Made by a program: the position numbers and the translations under genes. The notes below the pieces were generated by a model. That model did not search any database. It was not told the DNA's origin and saw only the letters and a program-made list of their open reading frames with translations. A stretch of 64,000 nt of DNA from Primula veris (lineage: Eukaryota; Streptophyta; Magnoliopsida; Ericales; Primulaceae), in the NCBI GenBank assembly GCA_963682055.1, contig OY821740.1, positions 20,112,814 through 20,176,813 of the forward strand, given 5' to 3'. Positions 1-11,110 of this stretch are shown one piece after another (within the stretch, counting starts at the first letter, position 1; every line of letters begins with the position of its first letter).

Positions 1-589
1 TGCCACTGCTTTAAGATGTTCTTTCTCCGTCAGGAATAATAACACTGAAAGCAAATTGACAGAAATGTTAGTACTTACATTCGGGAGTGTTATTAATTAC
101 ATTGATTTTGCGTATATAGCATAAGTGACTGTTTAGTCCGTCCAAAAAAGCAATTGGTATTCAACAGTAAAGTTAAGAATTACGTTTCCTTTTTAAAAAA
201 TTGTGTTTCCTATTTCTAGCCTCCCGTTTCTCGCTTCACACTTCCCATTATTTCAAATGTAGATCATAGATTTATTTTTTCCCACGTTGCATTCCCTTTT
301 CCGCTTCCGTTTCTCTTCGGAGCAACAATGATTATAACCGTATGTCCCTATGGCTCTGTACTAGTGAAGTTTAATCTTAACCACGGTAAATGAGGATAAT
401 AATATAAATAAACAAAGAAGTCTCGTCGAGAAACTTCATTACTCTTTAGTTTTTTTTTGGGTACAACAGAAATCAATTACACTTTGCATACGTCTAAAGC
501 TACGTGGCTTAATAATACTACAGTCTAATGTTTGTGGACAGGAACAATGACATAGAAAGGTATTATTTATTTTTTAATGAAAAAATATA
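1..589. other. AT-rich intergenic DNA, no feature seen
   Basis: I see no open reading frame, RNA gene or recognisable repeat in this stretch. It is AT-rich non-coding sequence leading up to a decayed MITE. Confidence 0.5.
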
Positions 590-826
590 CTCTCAAACTT
601 TTAATATTTAATTGTTCATTACGAAATTACGTAAAATTTTAAAAATCTTATAATTTGTATCAAAATCATCAAAATAATTTTTTTTAAATCTAATTATAAA
701 GTTTAATATTTGAAATATATGATTAATTTTGAAATAATTTCATTCCGACAAATTTGATACAAGTTTTTCATCGGTCAAAATTAGATATAGTTTCGTAAAG
801 AACAATTAAATAGAAACACCGACAGT
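590..826. mobile_element. Decayed Stowaway-like MITE
   Basis: The two ends are inverted copies of each other: the left arm contains TTAATTGTTCATTACGAAAT and the right arm contains its reverse complement in decayed form near 795-815. The interior carries the paired motif TTGTATCAAAAT. The same layout is seen at 4252, 30836 and 44796, where the better copies begin with the CTCC(C/A)TCCGTT terminus typical of Stowaway-type elements inserted at TA. This copy has lost the clean terminus, so its ends are approximate. It is non-coding. Confidence 0.6.
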
Positions 827-1264
827 ATTATCTTTTAACATATTCAAATATTCTGTCAGCAGTCACCCACCGCACCCACCATATACAAATTGGCGCTAAT
901 GCAACTATATAAGAAATCTTACTTTCGTAGGTATAAAAGTTTTCAAAGTAGAATTAACATGGGTTTTCCGTGTTAATGTACAAACTTTGAGTCAATACTT
1001 ATGTCGTGTACACTTCATATTTGAGTCCGTTCTCGTAACTTTCATCAAGTGCGTTTTACAGGCTTCGAGACGACATATTAGACATGCCAAACGAGTAAGC
1101 GGTTTGAATGAGAATTGGCTTCTAAAAGCCCATCTTGAAAGGGCTAAAATCCAAGTGGCAAATGGAAAAAAATGTGTGGGAGTTTATCACGCGTTGAAGA
1201 GAAACGGTCCAAAAAAATGGTTAATATGTAATTTCTACTCTTATAATTTAATTAATTAAATTCA

Positions 1265-1335
1265 CTATTGGGTACCAAGACCCCACACACGTGTGCCGGG
1301 CCGGGAGTCGAACCGGGTCGCGGGTCTTACAGCTT
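1265..1335 (-). mobile_element. tRNA-derived SINE remnant (B-box)
   Basis: This is a GC-rich island in AT-rich DNA. On the minus strand it contains GGTTCGACTCC (1304-1314), a perfect RNA polymerase III B-box as found in tRNA genes and tRNA-derived SINEs, followed by CCCGGCCCGGCACACGTG. No convincing A-box, anticodon arm or acceptor-stem pairing is visible, so it is not a functional tRNA gene. A truncated SINE is the best reading, with limited confidence. Confidence 0.35.
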
Positions 1336-1350
1336 AGAAGATGTTTGTGT

Positions 1351-1866
1351 TTGAGTTTTTCTGAAACGGATAACGACTATGCATTAATGTGATTAATGTC
1401 AGAGTTGATCTTACGGTTTCAGAAAGTCGTAACCTTACAACTATGGTGTTTTATAATTGAAAATCGTAACCCCACATCGTTTGAGTTATTCTGAAACGGA
1501 TAACGACTATGCATTAATGTGATTAATGTCAAAGTTGATCTTGCGGTTTCAAAAAATTGTAACCCCTGGAATTATGGTGTGTTATAATTGAAAATCGTAA
1601 CCGTACATTTATGTTGGTACTGATCTCGCCTAGTATAAATAAACCCCTACTCTTAGTCTAAACATTCACTCATTCACACGCACAGTCACACACACATCAC
1701 AACATTATAACAACATTATAGGGAGAGGGTACCACTAGGATCAGCGTGTGATTGAATTATTCTAAAACGGATAGTGATTATGCATTAATATGATTAATGT
1801 CAGAGTTGATCATGCGTTTCAGAAAATCGTAGCCCCCACAATTATGGTGTGTCATAATTGAAAATC
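1351..1866 (+). repeat. Three copies of a ~120-bp direct repeat with a TATA box
   Basis: Copies start near 1351, 1481 and 1752. Each reads TTGA(G/A)TT(T/A)TTCT(G/A)AAACGGAT, then GATTAATGTCA(G/A)AGTTGATC and ends in TATAATTGAAAATCGT. The first two are tandem (spacing 130 bp). The third is separated by about 140 bp of different sequence containing TATAAATAAA at 1634-1643, then a C/A-rich leader. That insert looks like a promoter and transcript start, or part of an LTR. No open reading frame follows. Confidence 0.65.
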
Positions 1867-2560
1867 GTTTATTTTGATGTTGAGTTATTTTAATTCATGT
1901 AAAAAACAGTCTGAGTAATTTCAAAAAAAGTCTGAGTCATTTTAAGTTATTTTAAAACCAGTGTTATTCGTTTTAAGTCATTTTAAAAACAATCAGGTTA
2001 ATTTTAAAAACAGTTTGAGTCGTTTTAAAAACAGTATGAGTTTAAATCATTTTAAAAACAATCTAAGTGGTTTTAAGTGATTTTTAAAACACACTGAGTT
2101 CTTTTAAGTTATTTTAAAAACTGAGTAATTTTAAAAACAGTCTGAGTCGTTTAAAATTATTTTAAAAAATAGTATGAGTCGTTTTAAATTATTTTAAAAA
2201 ATAGTATGAGTCGCCTTAAATTATTTTAAAAAATAGTATGAGTCGTTTAAAGTCATTTTAAAAACAGTATGAGTCATTTTCATTCATTTTAAAAACAGTT
2301 TGAGTCATTTTCAGTCATTTTAAAAACATTCTGAGTCATTTTAAAAAAACTTAAGTCATTTTAAGTAATTTCAAAAACAGTACGAGTCATTTTAAAAATA
2401 GTCTGAGTCGTATTTAAATCATTTGAAAAACAGTCTGAGTCATTTTCAGTAAGTTTAAAAACAGTCCGAGTCATTTTAAAAAATGAACTGGAATAATTTT
2501 AAAAACAGTCTGAGTTATTTTTAAGTCATTTAAAAATAATTACAAGTTATTTTAATGTTT
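1867..2560. repeat. CAGTCTGAGTCATTTTAA minisatellite
   Basis: Degenerate tandem array built from a variable unit (roughly 20-40 bp) with the core AAAAACAGTCTGAGTCATTTT, followed by AAGTCATTTT. About 20 copies can be followed, with frequent changes in CAGTCTGA (CAGTATGA, CAGTTTGA). The same core appears in mirrored arrangement at 6000-6420. It is non-coding. Confidence 0.75.
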
Positions 2561-3050
2561 TTAACAATTTTTGGACTTTCCGTTTTTTTTTTTTGTTGTG
2601 AACTTGTTTTTTTTTTTTTTTTTTTATTATTATTACCATTTTTCAGGTTTTCTTTCAGGTTCCCAAATTTTTCAACCGTTTTTTTTTATAATTTTGGATT
2701 TTTTCTTGGGTTTTTTCTTTTTTTTTTTTTACCATTTTTCTGGTATTTCTTGGGTCCCAATTTTTTTGAACGTTTTTTCATTGTTCTGTGATTTTAGGTT
2801 TTTTTATACCATTTTTTGGGTTTTTTCGGGTTGCCGATATTTTTGAATTTTTTTTTTTGCGATTTTGTGATTTTGGTTTTATCTTCTTTTTTTTTTTTTT
2901 TTTTTTTCCCATTTTTTCATTTCCCGTCTTTTTTTTAAAGGTTTTTCACTTTTTTGAATTTTTGCTGATTTTTCTGGTGTTTTTTTCATTTTATTTTTTT
3001 GAGTTTCCCCTATTTTTTCCATTTAGTTTTTTTTTATTGGGTAATTAGGT
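2561..3050. repeat. Long T-rich tract
   Basis: Almost 0.5 kb of T-rich, low-complexity sequence with many runs of 8 to 20 T. Open frames here encode only Phe-rich strings and are not genes. The downstream flank (3050-3165) carries repeated CCAAT(C/T)(C/A)TTAATTA motifs resembling the right arm of the foldback element at 5678-6680, so the array plus T-tract may be part of a related element. Confidence 0.6.
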
Positions 3051-3165
3051 GAGTGACCAATCCTTAATTAGTTTAAGAAATAATTGGCCAATCATTAATT
3101 AAATTTTTGAGGCTAACCAATTATTAAATAGTTTTGTTTTTATGGACCAATTTTTAATTAACTCA

Positions 3166-3695
3166 TAATGTTGAATGCATAATTTGAATATGAGATAAAC
3201 TCTTTTTTCGGACCGGGTTGGGTATTTATTTGAAATTTTTAGAAAAACAGTTTTGTGGTTCGCAACCATTTCTCACATTATTACGTTTTTTGTCATGCGC
3301 AATTCAATATCTGTGTACATGTAACCGATGTTTGGTAAATAAATTTAGAGGTCAGGATTAGATTATTAGTAGTCTGGTTAACCCCGCAAATGATGTGTTT
3401 GTCGACCAAACTTGTGCCCGAATTATATATCTGGTTTGATTTACAAACAATAAAAAATGAGTGCATTTGTGATAGCATGGAGGATCTGATACTAGAATTA
3501 TTTCAATCTGAACTGCACTATTTGTTCAACCTGTCTTTTAAATTTACTCATAATCCAGACTTAATTGTTACTCCGCAGCTAACCAAGTCTTCTGACATTT
3601 GAAACATGAAGTTTTATATTGGAAAAACCTTAATTAATATGTTTAAGAATTCAAACTAGTCGACATATGCAGTTCACTAAAAAATAAGCTCTAGA
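3166..3695. other. Non-coding stretch, nothing recognised
   Basis: Only short open frames on both strands; their products match nothing I recognise. If the phytoene-synthase-like exon just to the right were part of an intact gene, its second exon should lie here on the minus strand, but no TFYLGT-like coding segment is seen. Confidence 0.4.
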
Positions 3696-4043
3696 CTAGT
3701 AATACTTACATGTTTTGATGATCCAAGATAAGCCCAAGTTCAAGCTGGAGTCCAAAGGCTGGTTAGTAATAACCGTGGTTAAGTCTTTAGCAGCCAACTC
3801 TACACATCGATCATAAGCTTCGTCAAGGTTCCATTTTTGTAAAACATCTTGACTCGCTTTCCCTCTCATCCCTCTCTCTCTCCTCGCAAGGGCTGCTTGC
3901 TTCAGCACTATTTCCTTCACTTTCTCTTGTGAATTCATTTTGTTATTAATAATAAACTTGGGGTTGTTGTACAAGGTGTTGGCTGAGGAGTTCATCATGG
4001 TCATTGAGTTCCATGTTGGGGGTTTGACATGAGCCCAAGACAT
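3696..4043 (-). pseudogene. Phytoene synthase-like N-terminal exon, apparently orphaned
   Basis: A 115-codon frame opens at ATG 4043. Residues about 38-52 read EKVKEIVLKQAALAR and residues about 76-82 read EAYDRCV. From memory of the family, plant phytoene synthases have EKV-x-x-VVLKQAAL followed about 30-40 residues later by EAYDRCGEVCAEYAK, so order and spacing agree. After EAYDRC the likeness stops: the TFYLGT and DELVD-type catalytic region is absent. The frame runs into a good splice donor (GTAAGT, minus strand, near 3711), yet no matching next exon is seen down to 3200. I read it as a divergent or captured first exon, not a working enzyme. A TATA-like box lies about 50 bases upstream. 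No plastid transit peptide is obvious. Confidence 0.45.
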
Positions 4044-4091
4044 GTCTCAAGGTTTAAAAGTGAGCTCTAGTGTGCAATTAATGGTTACACC

Positions 4092-4100
4092 ATATATATA
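4092..4100 (-). promoter_or_regulatory. TATA-like box upstream of PSY-like exon
   Basis: TATATATA on the minus strand lies about 50 bases before the ATG at 4043, a plausible distance for a plant promoter with a short leader. AT-rich sequence makes chance occurrence easy. Confidence 0.3.
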
Positions 4101-4251
4101 CAAAAGTGCGGGAGAGAGAAATTGTTACGTATATATACTTAGTAATTATGAAACACACTAGACGTAGTTGCAAATGGGCTTGTTTGGTAGTATCTTTTAG
4201 GAAATATACACGTTGGATTTTTACTGATAGCAAGACTTAGATTATTAAATA

Positions 4252-4315
4252 CTCCATCCGTTGTTATTTAATTGTCAACTACGAAACTACGTGCAATTTT
4301 GACCATAGAGAAATA
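4252..4315. mobile_element. Truncated Stowaway-like MITE arm
   Basis: Begins CTCCATCCGTTG after TA and continues with TTAATTGTC, then ACGAAACTACGTGCAATTTTG, nearly identical to one arm of the elements at 30836 and 44796. The second arm is missing. Confidence 0.6.
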
Positions 4316-5031
4316 GATTGAATCCTAGAGAAACTATAACGTATATTAAGCCGGTCTCCTAATGGTCAATGTACTTGTGTCCATACATAAGATACGTTTA
4401 ATTGTTAGGTTTGCGTTGTTCTTGTATTTATTTATTTGTTGCGTGTGAAATGAGAAAAGATAAAATATCTTTACGAATTAACTAGGCAATGAACATGAGA
4501 AAAACAATCATGACCAACTAATTTCAGCAATAAAAGATAAATTGACTTTTCAAATCTCTATCATATATTATGGTATTACTTTAAATGACATTATTTAATG
4601 ACCAGTAACATTGTTTTCAAACATCAATCATGTTCTGATGTAGTTGTAATTACATAAGCAAGAGGGAGAACAAGTTTCCAGTATCCCGCTAGATATATAT
4701 CATATATATATTTTTTTGTTATTGTATATATGCCAGGACGACTGAATGGCCACAAAATCAGATTTTTTGTCAATATGCATCGGAAAAGAAAATGCTTTTC
4801 TCTTGAATGGGAAATTATATTCCCTCAATATTCTTCAAACTAGTTTATCTATGGTTTTACATTACTACACAAATCCCCCATCATCGAATAAGTGTAAATG
4901 TATATATCATAATAAATAGGTCATCATATGTTTTCGAACTCAACATAATATAATTGTGTTCTATTTATAACAAAAGGGGTTATATATTGACTAATCCTAT
5001 AGCTAATAAGTAGTAACTAATCACGATCCGA
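4316..5031. other. AT-rich intergenic DNA, no feature seen
   Basis: No coding potential, RNA gene or clear repeat was recognised between the MITE arm and the CACTA-type MITE. Confidence 0.4.
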
Positions 5032-5212
5032 CACTAAAAAAAATACTCAAATAGCGACGGGATTAGTGACAGTATTTTTTGTTACGAGCTTATTAGCGAC
5101 GGTTTTTGTGACGGCTTTGTGACAGTTTAGTCAATTTGCGATAGATTTGTGACAGATTTTTAAATTAGTGACAGATTTTGACTTTCACTAAATCAAATAT
5201 TATTTTGTAGTG
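5032..5212. mobile_element. CACTA-type MITE, copy 1 (TSD CGA)
   Basis: Starts CACTAAAAAAAATACTCAAA and ends TATTTTGTAGTG, giving CACTA...TAGTG termini as in CACTA (En/Spm) transposons. It is flanked by a 3-bp direct repeat, CGA at 5029-5031 and 5213-5215, the duplication length expected for CACTA insertion. The interior is made of GTGACAG and GCGACGG motifs. At 181 bp it has no coding capacity. It is the reverse complement of the copy at 9688-9880. Confidence 0.85.
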
Positions 5213-5677
5213 CGATTATTTTCATTTCTCTCAACAAATATTAGTTCCTTAAAATTTTTATCCCAATTTGTTATTAAATTACAACACAAATTTTCAAGAT
5301 TTTAAATTTGTTTTTACGGCTAATTACATGCAAATGCAAGCTAAGTTTTTTTTTATTCTCAACTATATGATGTGAGGGTTGATCAGAGATCTAGCACCAC
5401 ATGAGTGGAGACGTGCCGGGTCAATCTTTACTCTATGTATATCAAACTATCCATAACGTACGTGTGTATTGAGTGAGCAAAAGGACAAAGTTGTCGTCTT
5501 CAGCCTTTACTATATATATTAATAGATGAAAAATAATTATGTGTGGTGGAAATACTTAATCAGAAAATATTTATCTTTAAAAAAGGTATATACTTATAAG
5601 TCAAACAAAAGTTTTAATATATTTAAGAGGAATTACAGTTACGTAGAAATTAGGTATAACTTTTTGAGAAAATTAAA
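5213..5677. other. Intergenic DNA, no feature seen
   Basis: AT-rich sequence with no recognisable gene or repeat between the CACTA MITE and the foldback element. Confidence 0.4.
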
Positions 5678-6066
5678 GATTAGACCATGAAAACAAAAGT
5701 ATTTAAGGATTGGTCCGGATATAAAATTTAATTAAGTATTGGACCATTATTTATGAAACTAATCAATCAAGCTCTCTCTCTACATACATATATAACTCAC
5801 TTAAACCTACCATCACAACCGCTCCTCCGTCGTTCCCTCTACCGCTGCCGTCGGAGGTTCGCTCCTCCTCTCTCTCGTCGTTGCCAGCGGCCTGCCTCCA
5901 CCGCCCCCTGTATATACATATATCTATGTATATATATGTATATATATATATATCTGTATATATATATATATATATATATATCCTCTACTGCTGTAAAAGT
6001 TCATACTGTTTTTATATATATATATATATAAAAGTTCAGACTGTTTTTCATATATATGTATAAAAG

Positions 6067-6099
<33 letters not shown>

Positions 6100-6680
6100 T
6101 TCAGACTGTTTTTTATATATATATATAAAAGTTCAGACTGTTTTTCATATATATATATAAAAGTTCAGACTGTTTTTTATATATATATATAAAAGTTCAG
6201 ACTGTTTTATATATATATATATAAGTTCAGACTGTTTTTTATTTTTCAGACTGTATCATCTACTGCTGTAACAATTTTTTTTAAAACAGTCTGAACCAAA
6301 AACAGTCTGAACCAAAAACAGTCTGAATTTTTTTAAGTCATTTTAAAAACAGTCTGAACTATTTTTAAGTCATTTTAAAAACAGTCTGAATTATTTTAAA
6401 AACAGTCTGAACTGTTTTTTTTTTTGCGTTTTCGGATTTTTGTTGATTTTTTTAAAAAAAAGTCGTGTTTTTTCGGGGTTTTGCCTTTTTTATTTTTTTT
6501 TTTGATTTTTTCATATTTTTTTGATTTTTTCATTTTTGCATTTTTATTTTCTGGAATTTTTTCATTTTTTCTGATTTTTTACATTTTTATTGGTTAGTTA
6601 GGGAAAATGGACTAATTCTTAATTAGTTTTAGTTTCATAGACCAATACTTAAATATTTTTGTTTTCATGGTCCAATCCAA
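5678..6680. mobile_element. Foldback-like element with mirrored minisatellites
   Basis: The outer arms are inverted repeats: the left arm (about 5678-5716) reads GATTAGACCATGAAAACAAA and on to GATTGGTC, and the right arm (about 6640-6678) is its reverse complement with a few changes. Inside, the left half carries repeats of TTCAGACTGTTTTT between TA runs (about 6000-6245), and the right half carries the inverse AAAACAGTCTGAA (about 6280-6415), so the element could fold on itself. A GC-rich, C/T-rich 80-bp segment sits at 5820-5915, followed by a T-rich tract at 6411-6600. No transposase is visible. It could be a foldback or Mutator-like non-autonomous element. Confidence 0.6.
5925..6245. repeat. 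TA microsatellite and TATAAAAGTTCAGACTGTTTTT array
   Basis: A TA-rich microsatellite (about 5925-5982) passes into a tandem array with a unit of about 30-40 bp, (TA)n + AAAAGTTCAGACTGTTTTT, about six copies. Short open frames across it encode only Tyr/Ile repeats and are not genes. Confidence 0.75.
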
Positions 6681-6979
6681 AATTTACCCTAACTTTTTAG
6701 TGTACTAAAAATCTAAGTTCGCCAATCTGAATGATCCCATATTACACCACAAGTGCCTTCAGTTCACCAAATTACAAAGTTACCTTAGTACTGTCAAATT
6801 AGAAAAATGTATTGTCTGTTTAAGAAAAAATGCTTCCTGATTATTTAGACAATATATAGCAATTTGACAAATATTTATACATCCATACATTAGTACAGGA
6901 GTTAACGATGCATGTACATACATGCGTACCAAAATTACGGCCTATTTATGTTGAAAGGTGAGCTCAGAGTTGGCGATAT

Positions 6980-8218
6980 TGATAGAAAACCAGTTTGCAC
7001 AGCGGAAAAAACGTGTCCAGATTCTTAGCTTTAATATGTATGTATATTATCAATTAAATCATGTTTTACCGTATAGGTTTAGATCATACCGAATAACAGA
7101 AGGGAACATATGACGGCTGTGATAAACAAATTCGGCTCAACTCTTCTACCTTATTTATGAACTAGCATCTTCCTTCTTGAAAGATGGTGGACTCTTTCTC
7201 TCTCTAGATAATCTCGAAATATAGTTACGAAACCTTATTCTGCCAAGAAAAGGAACGTGCTATATGCAGAATAAGATAGAGACTTGTAGACCGATTATGA
7301 TAGAGTTCCTTAAAAAAAATTCGTGCTATCATATCTTATTAGAAGCCGAGATATACACAATCCATTTAAATCGTGATTTATTCCACTAAAGATCACGACT
7401 GATCTCTCTATCATAATCTGAATATACAATTCGTTACAATTGTCAAACCTGTTCATTATTTCCCTACGTAATGATTAATCAGATACTCATTTATTAAATT
7501 AAATCAACTGATTTTTTATTTAATAAACGTATTATCCATAAGCCTGTCCGCTTAACTTATTTGTCGTGTTGGATTATAAATTCATATGCAGGGTTTATAC
7601 AAACAAAACTTATAAGATTTCTCAAGGGAGTATCATCAATTCCTTATTGAACGTGAATTTCTTTTATTACTAATAAACACCGATACGAATAATGATGTCA
7701 TCCAACTCATTAAGTTTATTGACTCGTGACGAATCTCACTATGTATGAATCAAAATGACAAACACATCCATACATGTCTAAATAGAAATATAGGAATTAA
7801 GAGTATAAACAATAAGCATGACCACGAGTTATAAAATCATTTTGTCTAGTCAGTCACCAAATGATTATTTCGTAACAGTACTGTTTAATACACACAAAGT
7901 GCACTAGTAAATAGAGTTGGAATTTATCCGTTACTTATAGTCAAGACAGACCTACTAAAATCACATACTACAACTCTACTAATGGTGGTGTGTCCATTTC
8001 CATCTAAAGTTATAAACATATAACTTATATTCTATTAGAACCGACAGTCTAATCTTCCGTGCGTAAGATGTACTCTACACAATAGATCATCTACTAAATA
8101 GGATAATAGACACTTATTTAGTATAAATAACAATTGCTCATATTATTCTCATTAAATAGATCAATTCAAAACATTGTTAAATATAAATACAAGCATGTCT
8201 TTTAATATAATTCTAACA
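6980..8218. mobile_element. Solo LTR, family A, copy 1 (TSD GATAT)
   Basis: A 1239-bp sequence beginning TGATAGAA and ending TTCTAACA, short inverted termini of the TG...CA type found on LTRs. It is flanked by a perfect 5-bp direct repeat, GATAT at 6975-6979 and 8219-8223. No internal retrotransposon region adjoins either end, so it is a solo LTR left by recombination between two LTRs. It is clearly similar along its length to 9649-11105, sharing for example CAGCGGAAAAA, TAGATCATACCGAATAA and CATCCAACTCATTAAGTTTA. The orientation of the parent element is not known. Confidence 0.85.
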
Positions 8219-8759
8219 GATATATATACTCCGCTATGGGGAAATGTGCTCTTCGATTATTAGTTTCAATTTTAGCGTCATTTAAATTAAACCATAAATC
8301 TTAATTGAATTTTGGATTGTGTAAGTGGAATCTTTTGTGAGGCCCCTTTGGTTTTCGTTTATGCTTTCTCGGCGTTCCTATTTTGAGTCCCGTTCTATTT
8401 AAGGTTGAGATTTAGCTACGTGAACAATTTACAGATGAACAATTTTATTAGATACTAAGATCAAATATTAGCGTGTCCATAGTGGCTCTGCCGACTATTA
8501 TAGAGTTTGTTTGGTACATATTGGGGTCTGAGATATGTTAGATCTCGGCATGATCATTAGAATTGTGAATATCATTATCTTTGACTTCTCGTGATGAAGT
8601 AGTCATTCTTGGGTACAATTCAAACTCTTGAGTTTAGTGAGAAATGGAATATGGGGATTGGTTAGACTACATCGTGATAATCAGAATTCTAAGTGTGATT
8701 GTCTTTAATATTGTTCGATGGAGTCGTTGCTTTCGATATTCTTGATCTTCAAGTTTATC

Positions 8760-9648
8760 GGTGTTCTCTTCACTATGACCGTTTTCGCTAATCTTTATTA
8801 AAATTAGATCGAGATTATAAAGATGAGTTCCTTGCAAAAAAAAATAAAAAATGCAAAAATTGTTGGACTAAATTAAATGTTTTTGTTTTATGATTAATAA
8901 TATGATTCTTTTTAGGATGAGCTATTACTGCAATACCATGTTATTAGTTTTCTTCTTTTAGGTCTCCAACAAAGCGCCAAGTTCATATGGTATTAATGAT
9001 TCTTTTATCAAGCTTATTTGGTATACTATTATAAAGGATATTATTTCGACTATTGTTAATTTATTCCGATCAAGATCTCTTCTCGGTAAATGCAAACTCT
9101 TCGACTATTTAAGATTATAGACCCATTTCGTGTTATAACACAGTCTATAAGTTTTTTCTTTACAAAAATAGCCAGTACAATTAAGCCTATTTTAGATGAC
9201 GTTAATAAGGAGAAAGAATCATACTCTCTTGGTGGAAGTCGACTAAGTGCTAATATCCCAATAGTTATTGCAAGGGTATCATCAGAAACGGAATCAACCC
9301 GGTTATCGGTTAAGGTCGATCTTATGAAAGCATGCGGTTCCGAAAGTTGGGCCTTTATGTCGGATCTCCTCAAGTGTATGGGGTTTCCAAACGGTCCTAT
9401 ATAGTGTGGATCCTAGAATGAATAACATCTCCAACTTACTCGATTGCGGTAAATGGCGAGTTAGTGGGATTTTCTCGCAGAGTCAAAGGCTTGTGCCGAG
9501 GGGACCCGTTATCTTTCCACATTTTTGTTATTTGTATGAACCTTCTCTTGTTCGTTCCGAAAACGATTAACGTTAATAGTGAGTTTTAACAATATTGAAG
9601 ATTTAAGTATCTTAAAATGACACATGTTTATTTCCTTGAGAATCTAAT
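8760..9648 (+). pseudogene. LINE reverse transcriptase fragment, 5' part
   Basis: The plus strand, read across frameshifts and stops, resembles a plant L1-type LINE reverse transcriptase. Around 8960-9060 is a decayed match to the region before the polymerase core (GINDSFIKLIW). At 9320-9390 is VDLMKA...SWAFMSDLLKCMGF, matching the VDLRKA(Y/F)D-x-(V/I)SW motif and following helix. At 9440-9560 is a match to the segment around GLRQGDPLSP. The longest open stretch is only 104 codons, so it is long dead. It continues at 11111 after an interrupting solo LTR. No endonuclease domain is confidently seen. Confidence 0.75.
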
Positions 9649-11105
9649 TGATAGAAATAACGCAGCGGAAAAACGCCAAGAAAGCATCACTACAAAATAA
9701 TGTTTGATTTAGTGAGAGTCAAAAGCTGTCACAAGCCTGTCGCTAATTTAAAAAGTTGTCACAAATCTGTCGCAAATTGACTAAACTGTCACAAAGCCGT
9801 CACAAAAACCGTCGCTAATAAGCTCGTAACAAATAATACCGTCACTAATCCCGTCGCTATTTGAGTATTTTTTTGTAGTGCATATAGTATGTACGTATGT
9901 TATCAAAATTAAATTATATTTTACCATATAGTTTTAGATCATACCGAATAAAAAAGGGCAAATATTATGGATGTGGGATGAAATATATTGCCTCAAAACT
10001 TCTACCTTATTCCTACTTTAGCACTTTACTCCAGAAGAGAGGGTGGACTCTCTTTCTCTAGGCAAAATCGAAAATTTCAACTTGTATGAATTGTACTTCG
10101 TGTGTCTTTTTCTTTTGCTAATAGAGTGTGATGTATATAGGCTAAGTTAGTGACTTGATAACTGATTAGGATACAGGGCCAAATAAAGATTCAGTGCTAT
10201 CAAATATCAATCTTCGAGATTTACACATTTCTTTATTAATCGTGATTTACTCCACTAAATATCACGAGTGATTTCTCTACCATAATCCGAATATATTATT
10301 CGTTCTAATGTCAAATATGTCTATCATCTTCCCCACGTTAAATTTAAACACATACTCGTTTATAAAATAAAATTACTGACCGATTTCTTATTTAATAAAG
10401 ATATTATCCTTAATCTTGTCTGCTTAACTTATTTGTAATGTCGGATTATAAATTCACTTGCATGGTTTACATACACAAAACTTATAAGATTCCTTAACGG
10501 GGTATCAGCAATCCCCTACGGGAAGTGTATTTCGTTTATTACTAATAAACACTGCTACAAATAATGATGTCATCCAACTCATTAAGTTTATTGACTCGTA
10601 ACGAATCTCACATATGAATCAAAATGACAGACACATTCATACATGTCTAAATAATAATATAGGAATTAAAAGCATAAACAATAACCATGATTACGAGGTA
10701 TAAATTATTTTATCTAGTGAGTCAGTAAAATGATTATCTCGTAATAGTCCTGTTTAATACACACAAAATGTACTAGTAATGGAGTTGGATCTATACCATT
10801 TCATGTAGTCAAGACAGACATACTAAAATCACATAATACAACTCTACCGATGGTGTGTTCATTTCCATCTAAATTTGTAAACATATAACTTATATTCTAT
10901 TAGAACTGATAGTCTAATTTTATGTGTGTAAGTTATATTTTGCATACTAGACTATCTACTGAATAGAATAATACACACCTATTTAGTTATTCAACTAATA
11001 ATGTTGAATAACAGTTGGTCATAATATTATTATTTAATAAATCAATTCAAAACATTGTTAAATAATATGCAAAAACAAACATGTCTTTTTAGTATATTGC
11101 TATAA
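9649..11105. mobile_element. Solo LTR, family A, copy 2, inside the LINE (TSD CTAAT)
   Basis: Starts TGATAGAAATAACGCAGCGG like copy 1 and ends in a decayed GCTATAA. It is flanked by a perfect 5-bp duplication, CTAAT at 9644-9648 and 11106-11110, which fixes the ends despite loss of the terminal CA. Without the MITE at 9688-9880 and its duplicated CAT it is about 1261 bp, against 1239 bp for copy 1. The LINE reading resumes on the far side. Confidence 0.85.
9688..9880. mobile_element. CACTA-type MITE, copy 2 (TSD CAT)
   Basis: Runs from CACTACAAAATAATG to TTTTTTTGTAGTG with a 3-bp duplication, CAT at 9685-9687 and 9881-9883. It is the reverse complement of the copy at 5032-5212 and retains more complete CACTACAAAA-type ends. 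It lies inside solo LTR copy 2, and the corresponding place in copy 1 lacks it. Confidence 0.85.
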
Positions 11106-11110
11106 CTAAT

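Noticed and set aside
987..1259. 90-codon open frame on the plus strand, basic in its second half
   Set aside because: No recognisable domain, no start context or neighbours supporting it; lies in repeat-rich DNA. Could be a gene fragment, but cannot be supported.
2555..3048. Overlapping Phe-rich open frames
   Set aside because: They are translations of a T-rich tract.
9056..9404. Open frames of about 105 codons on both strands
   Set aside because: The plus frame is part of the decayed LINE reverse transcriptase; the minus frame is its shadow.
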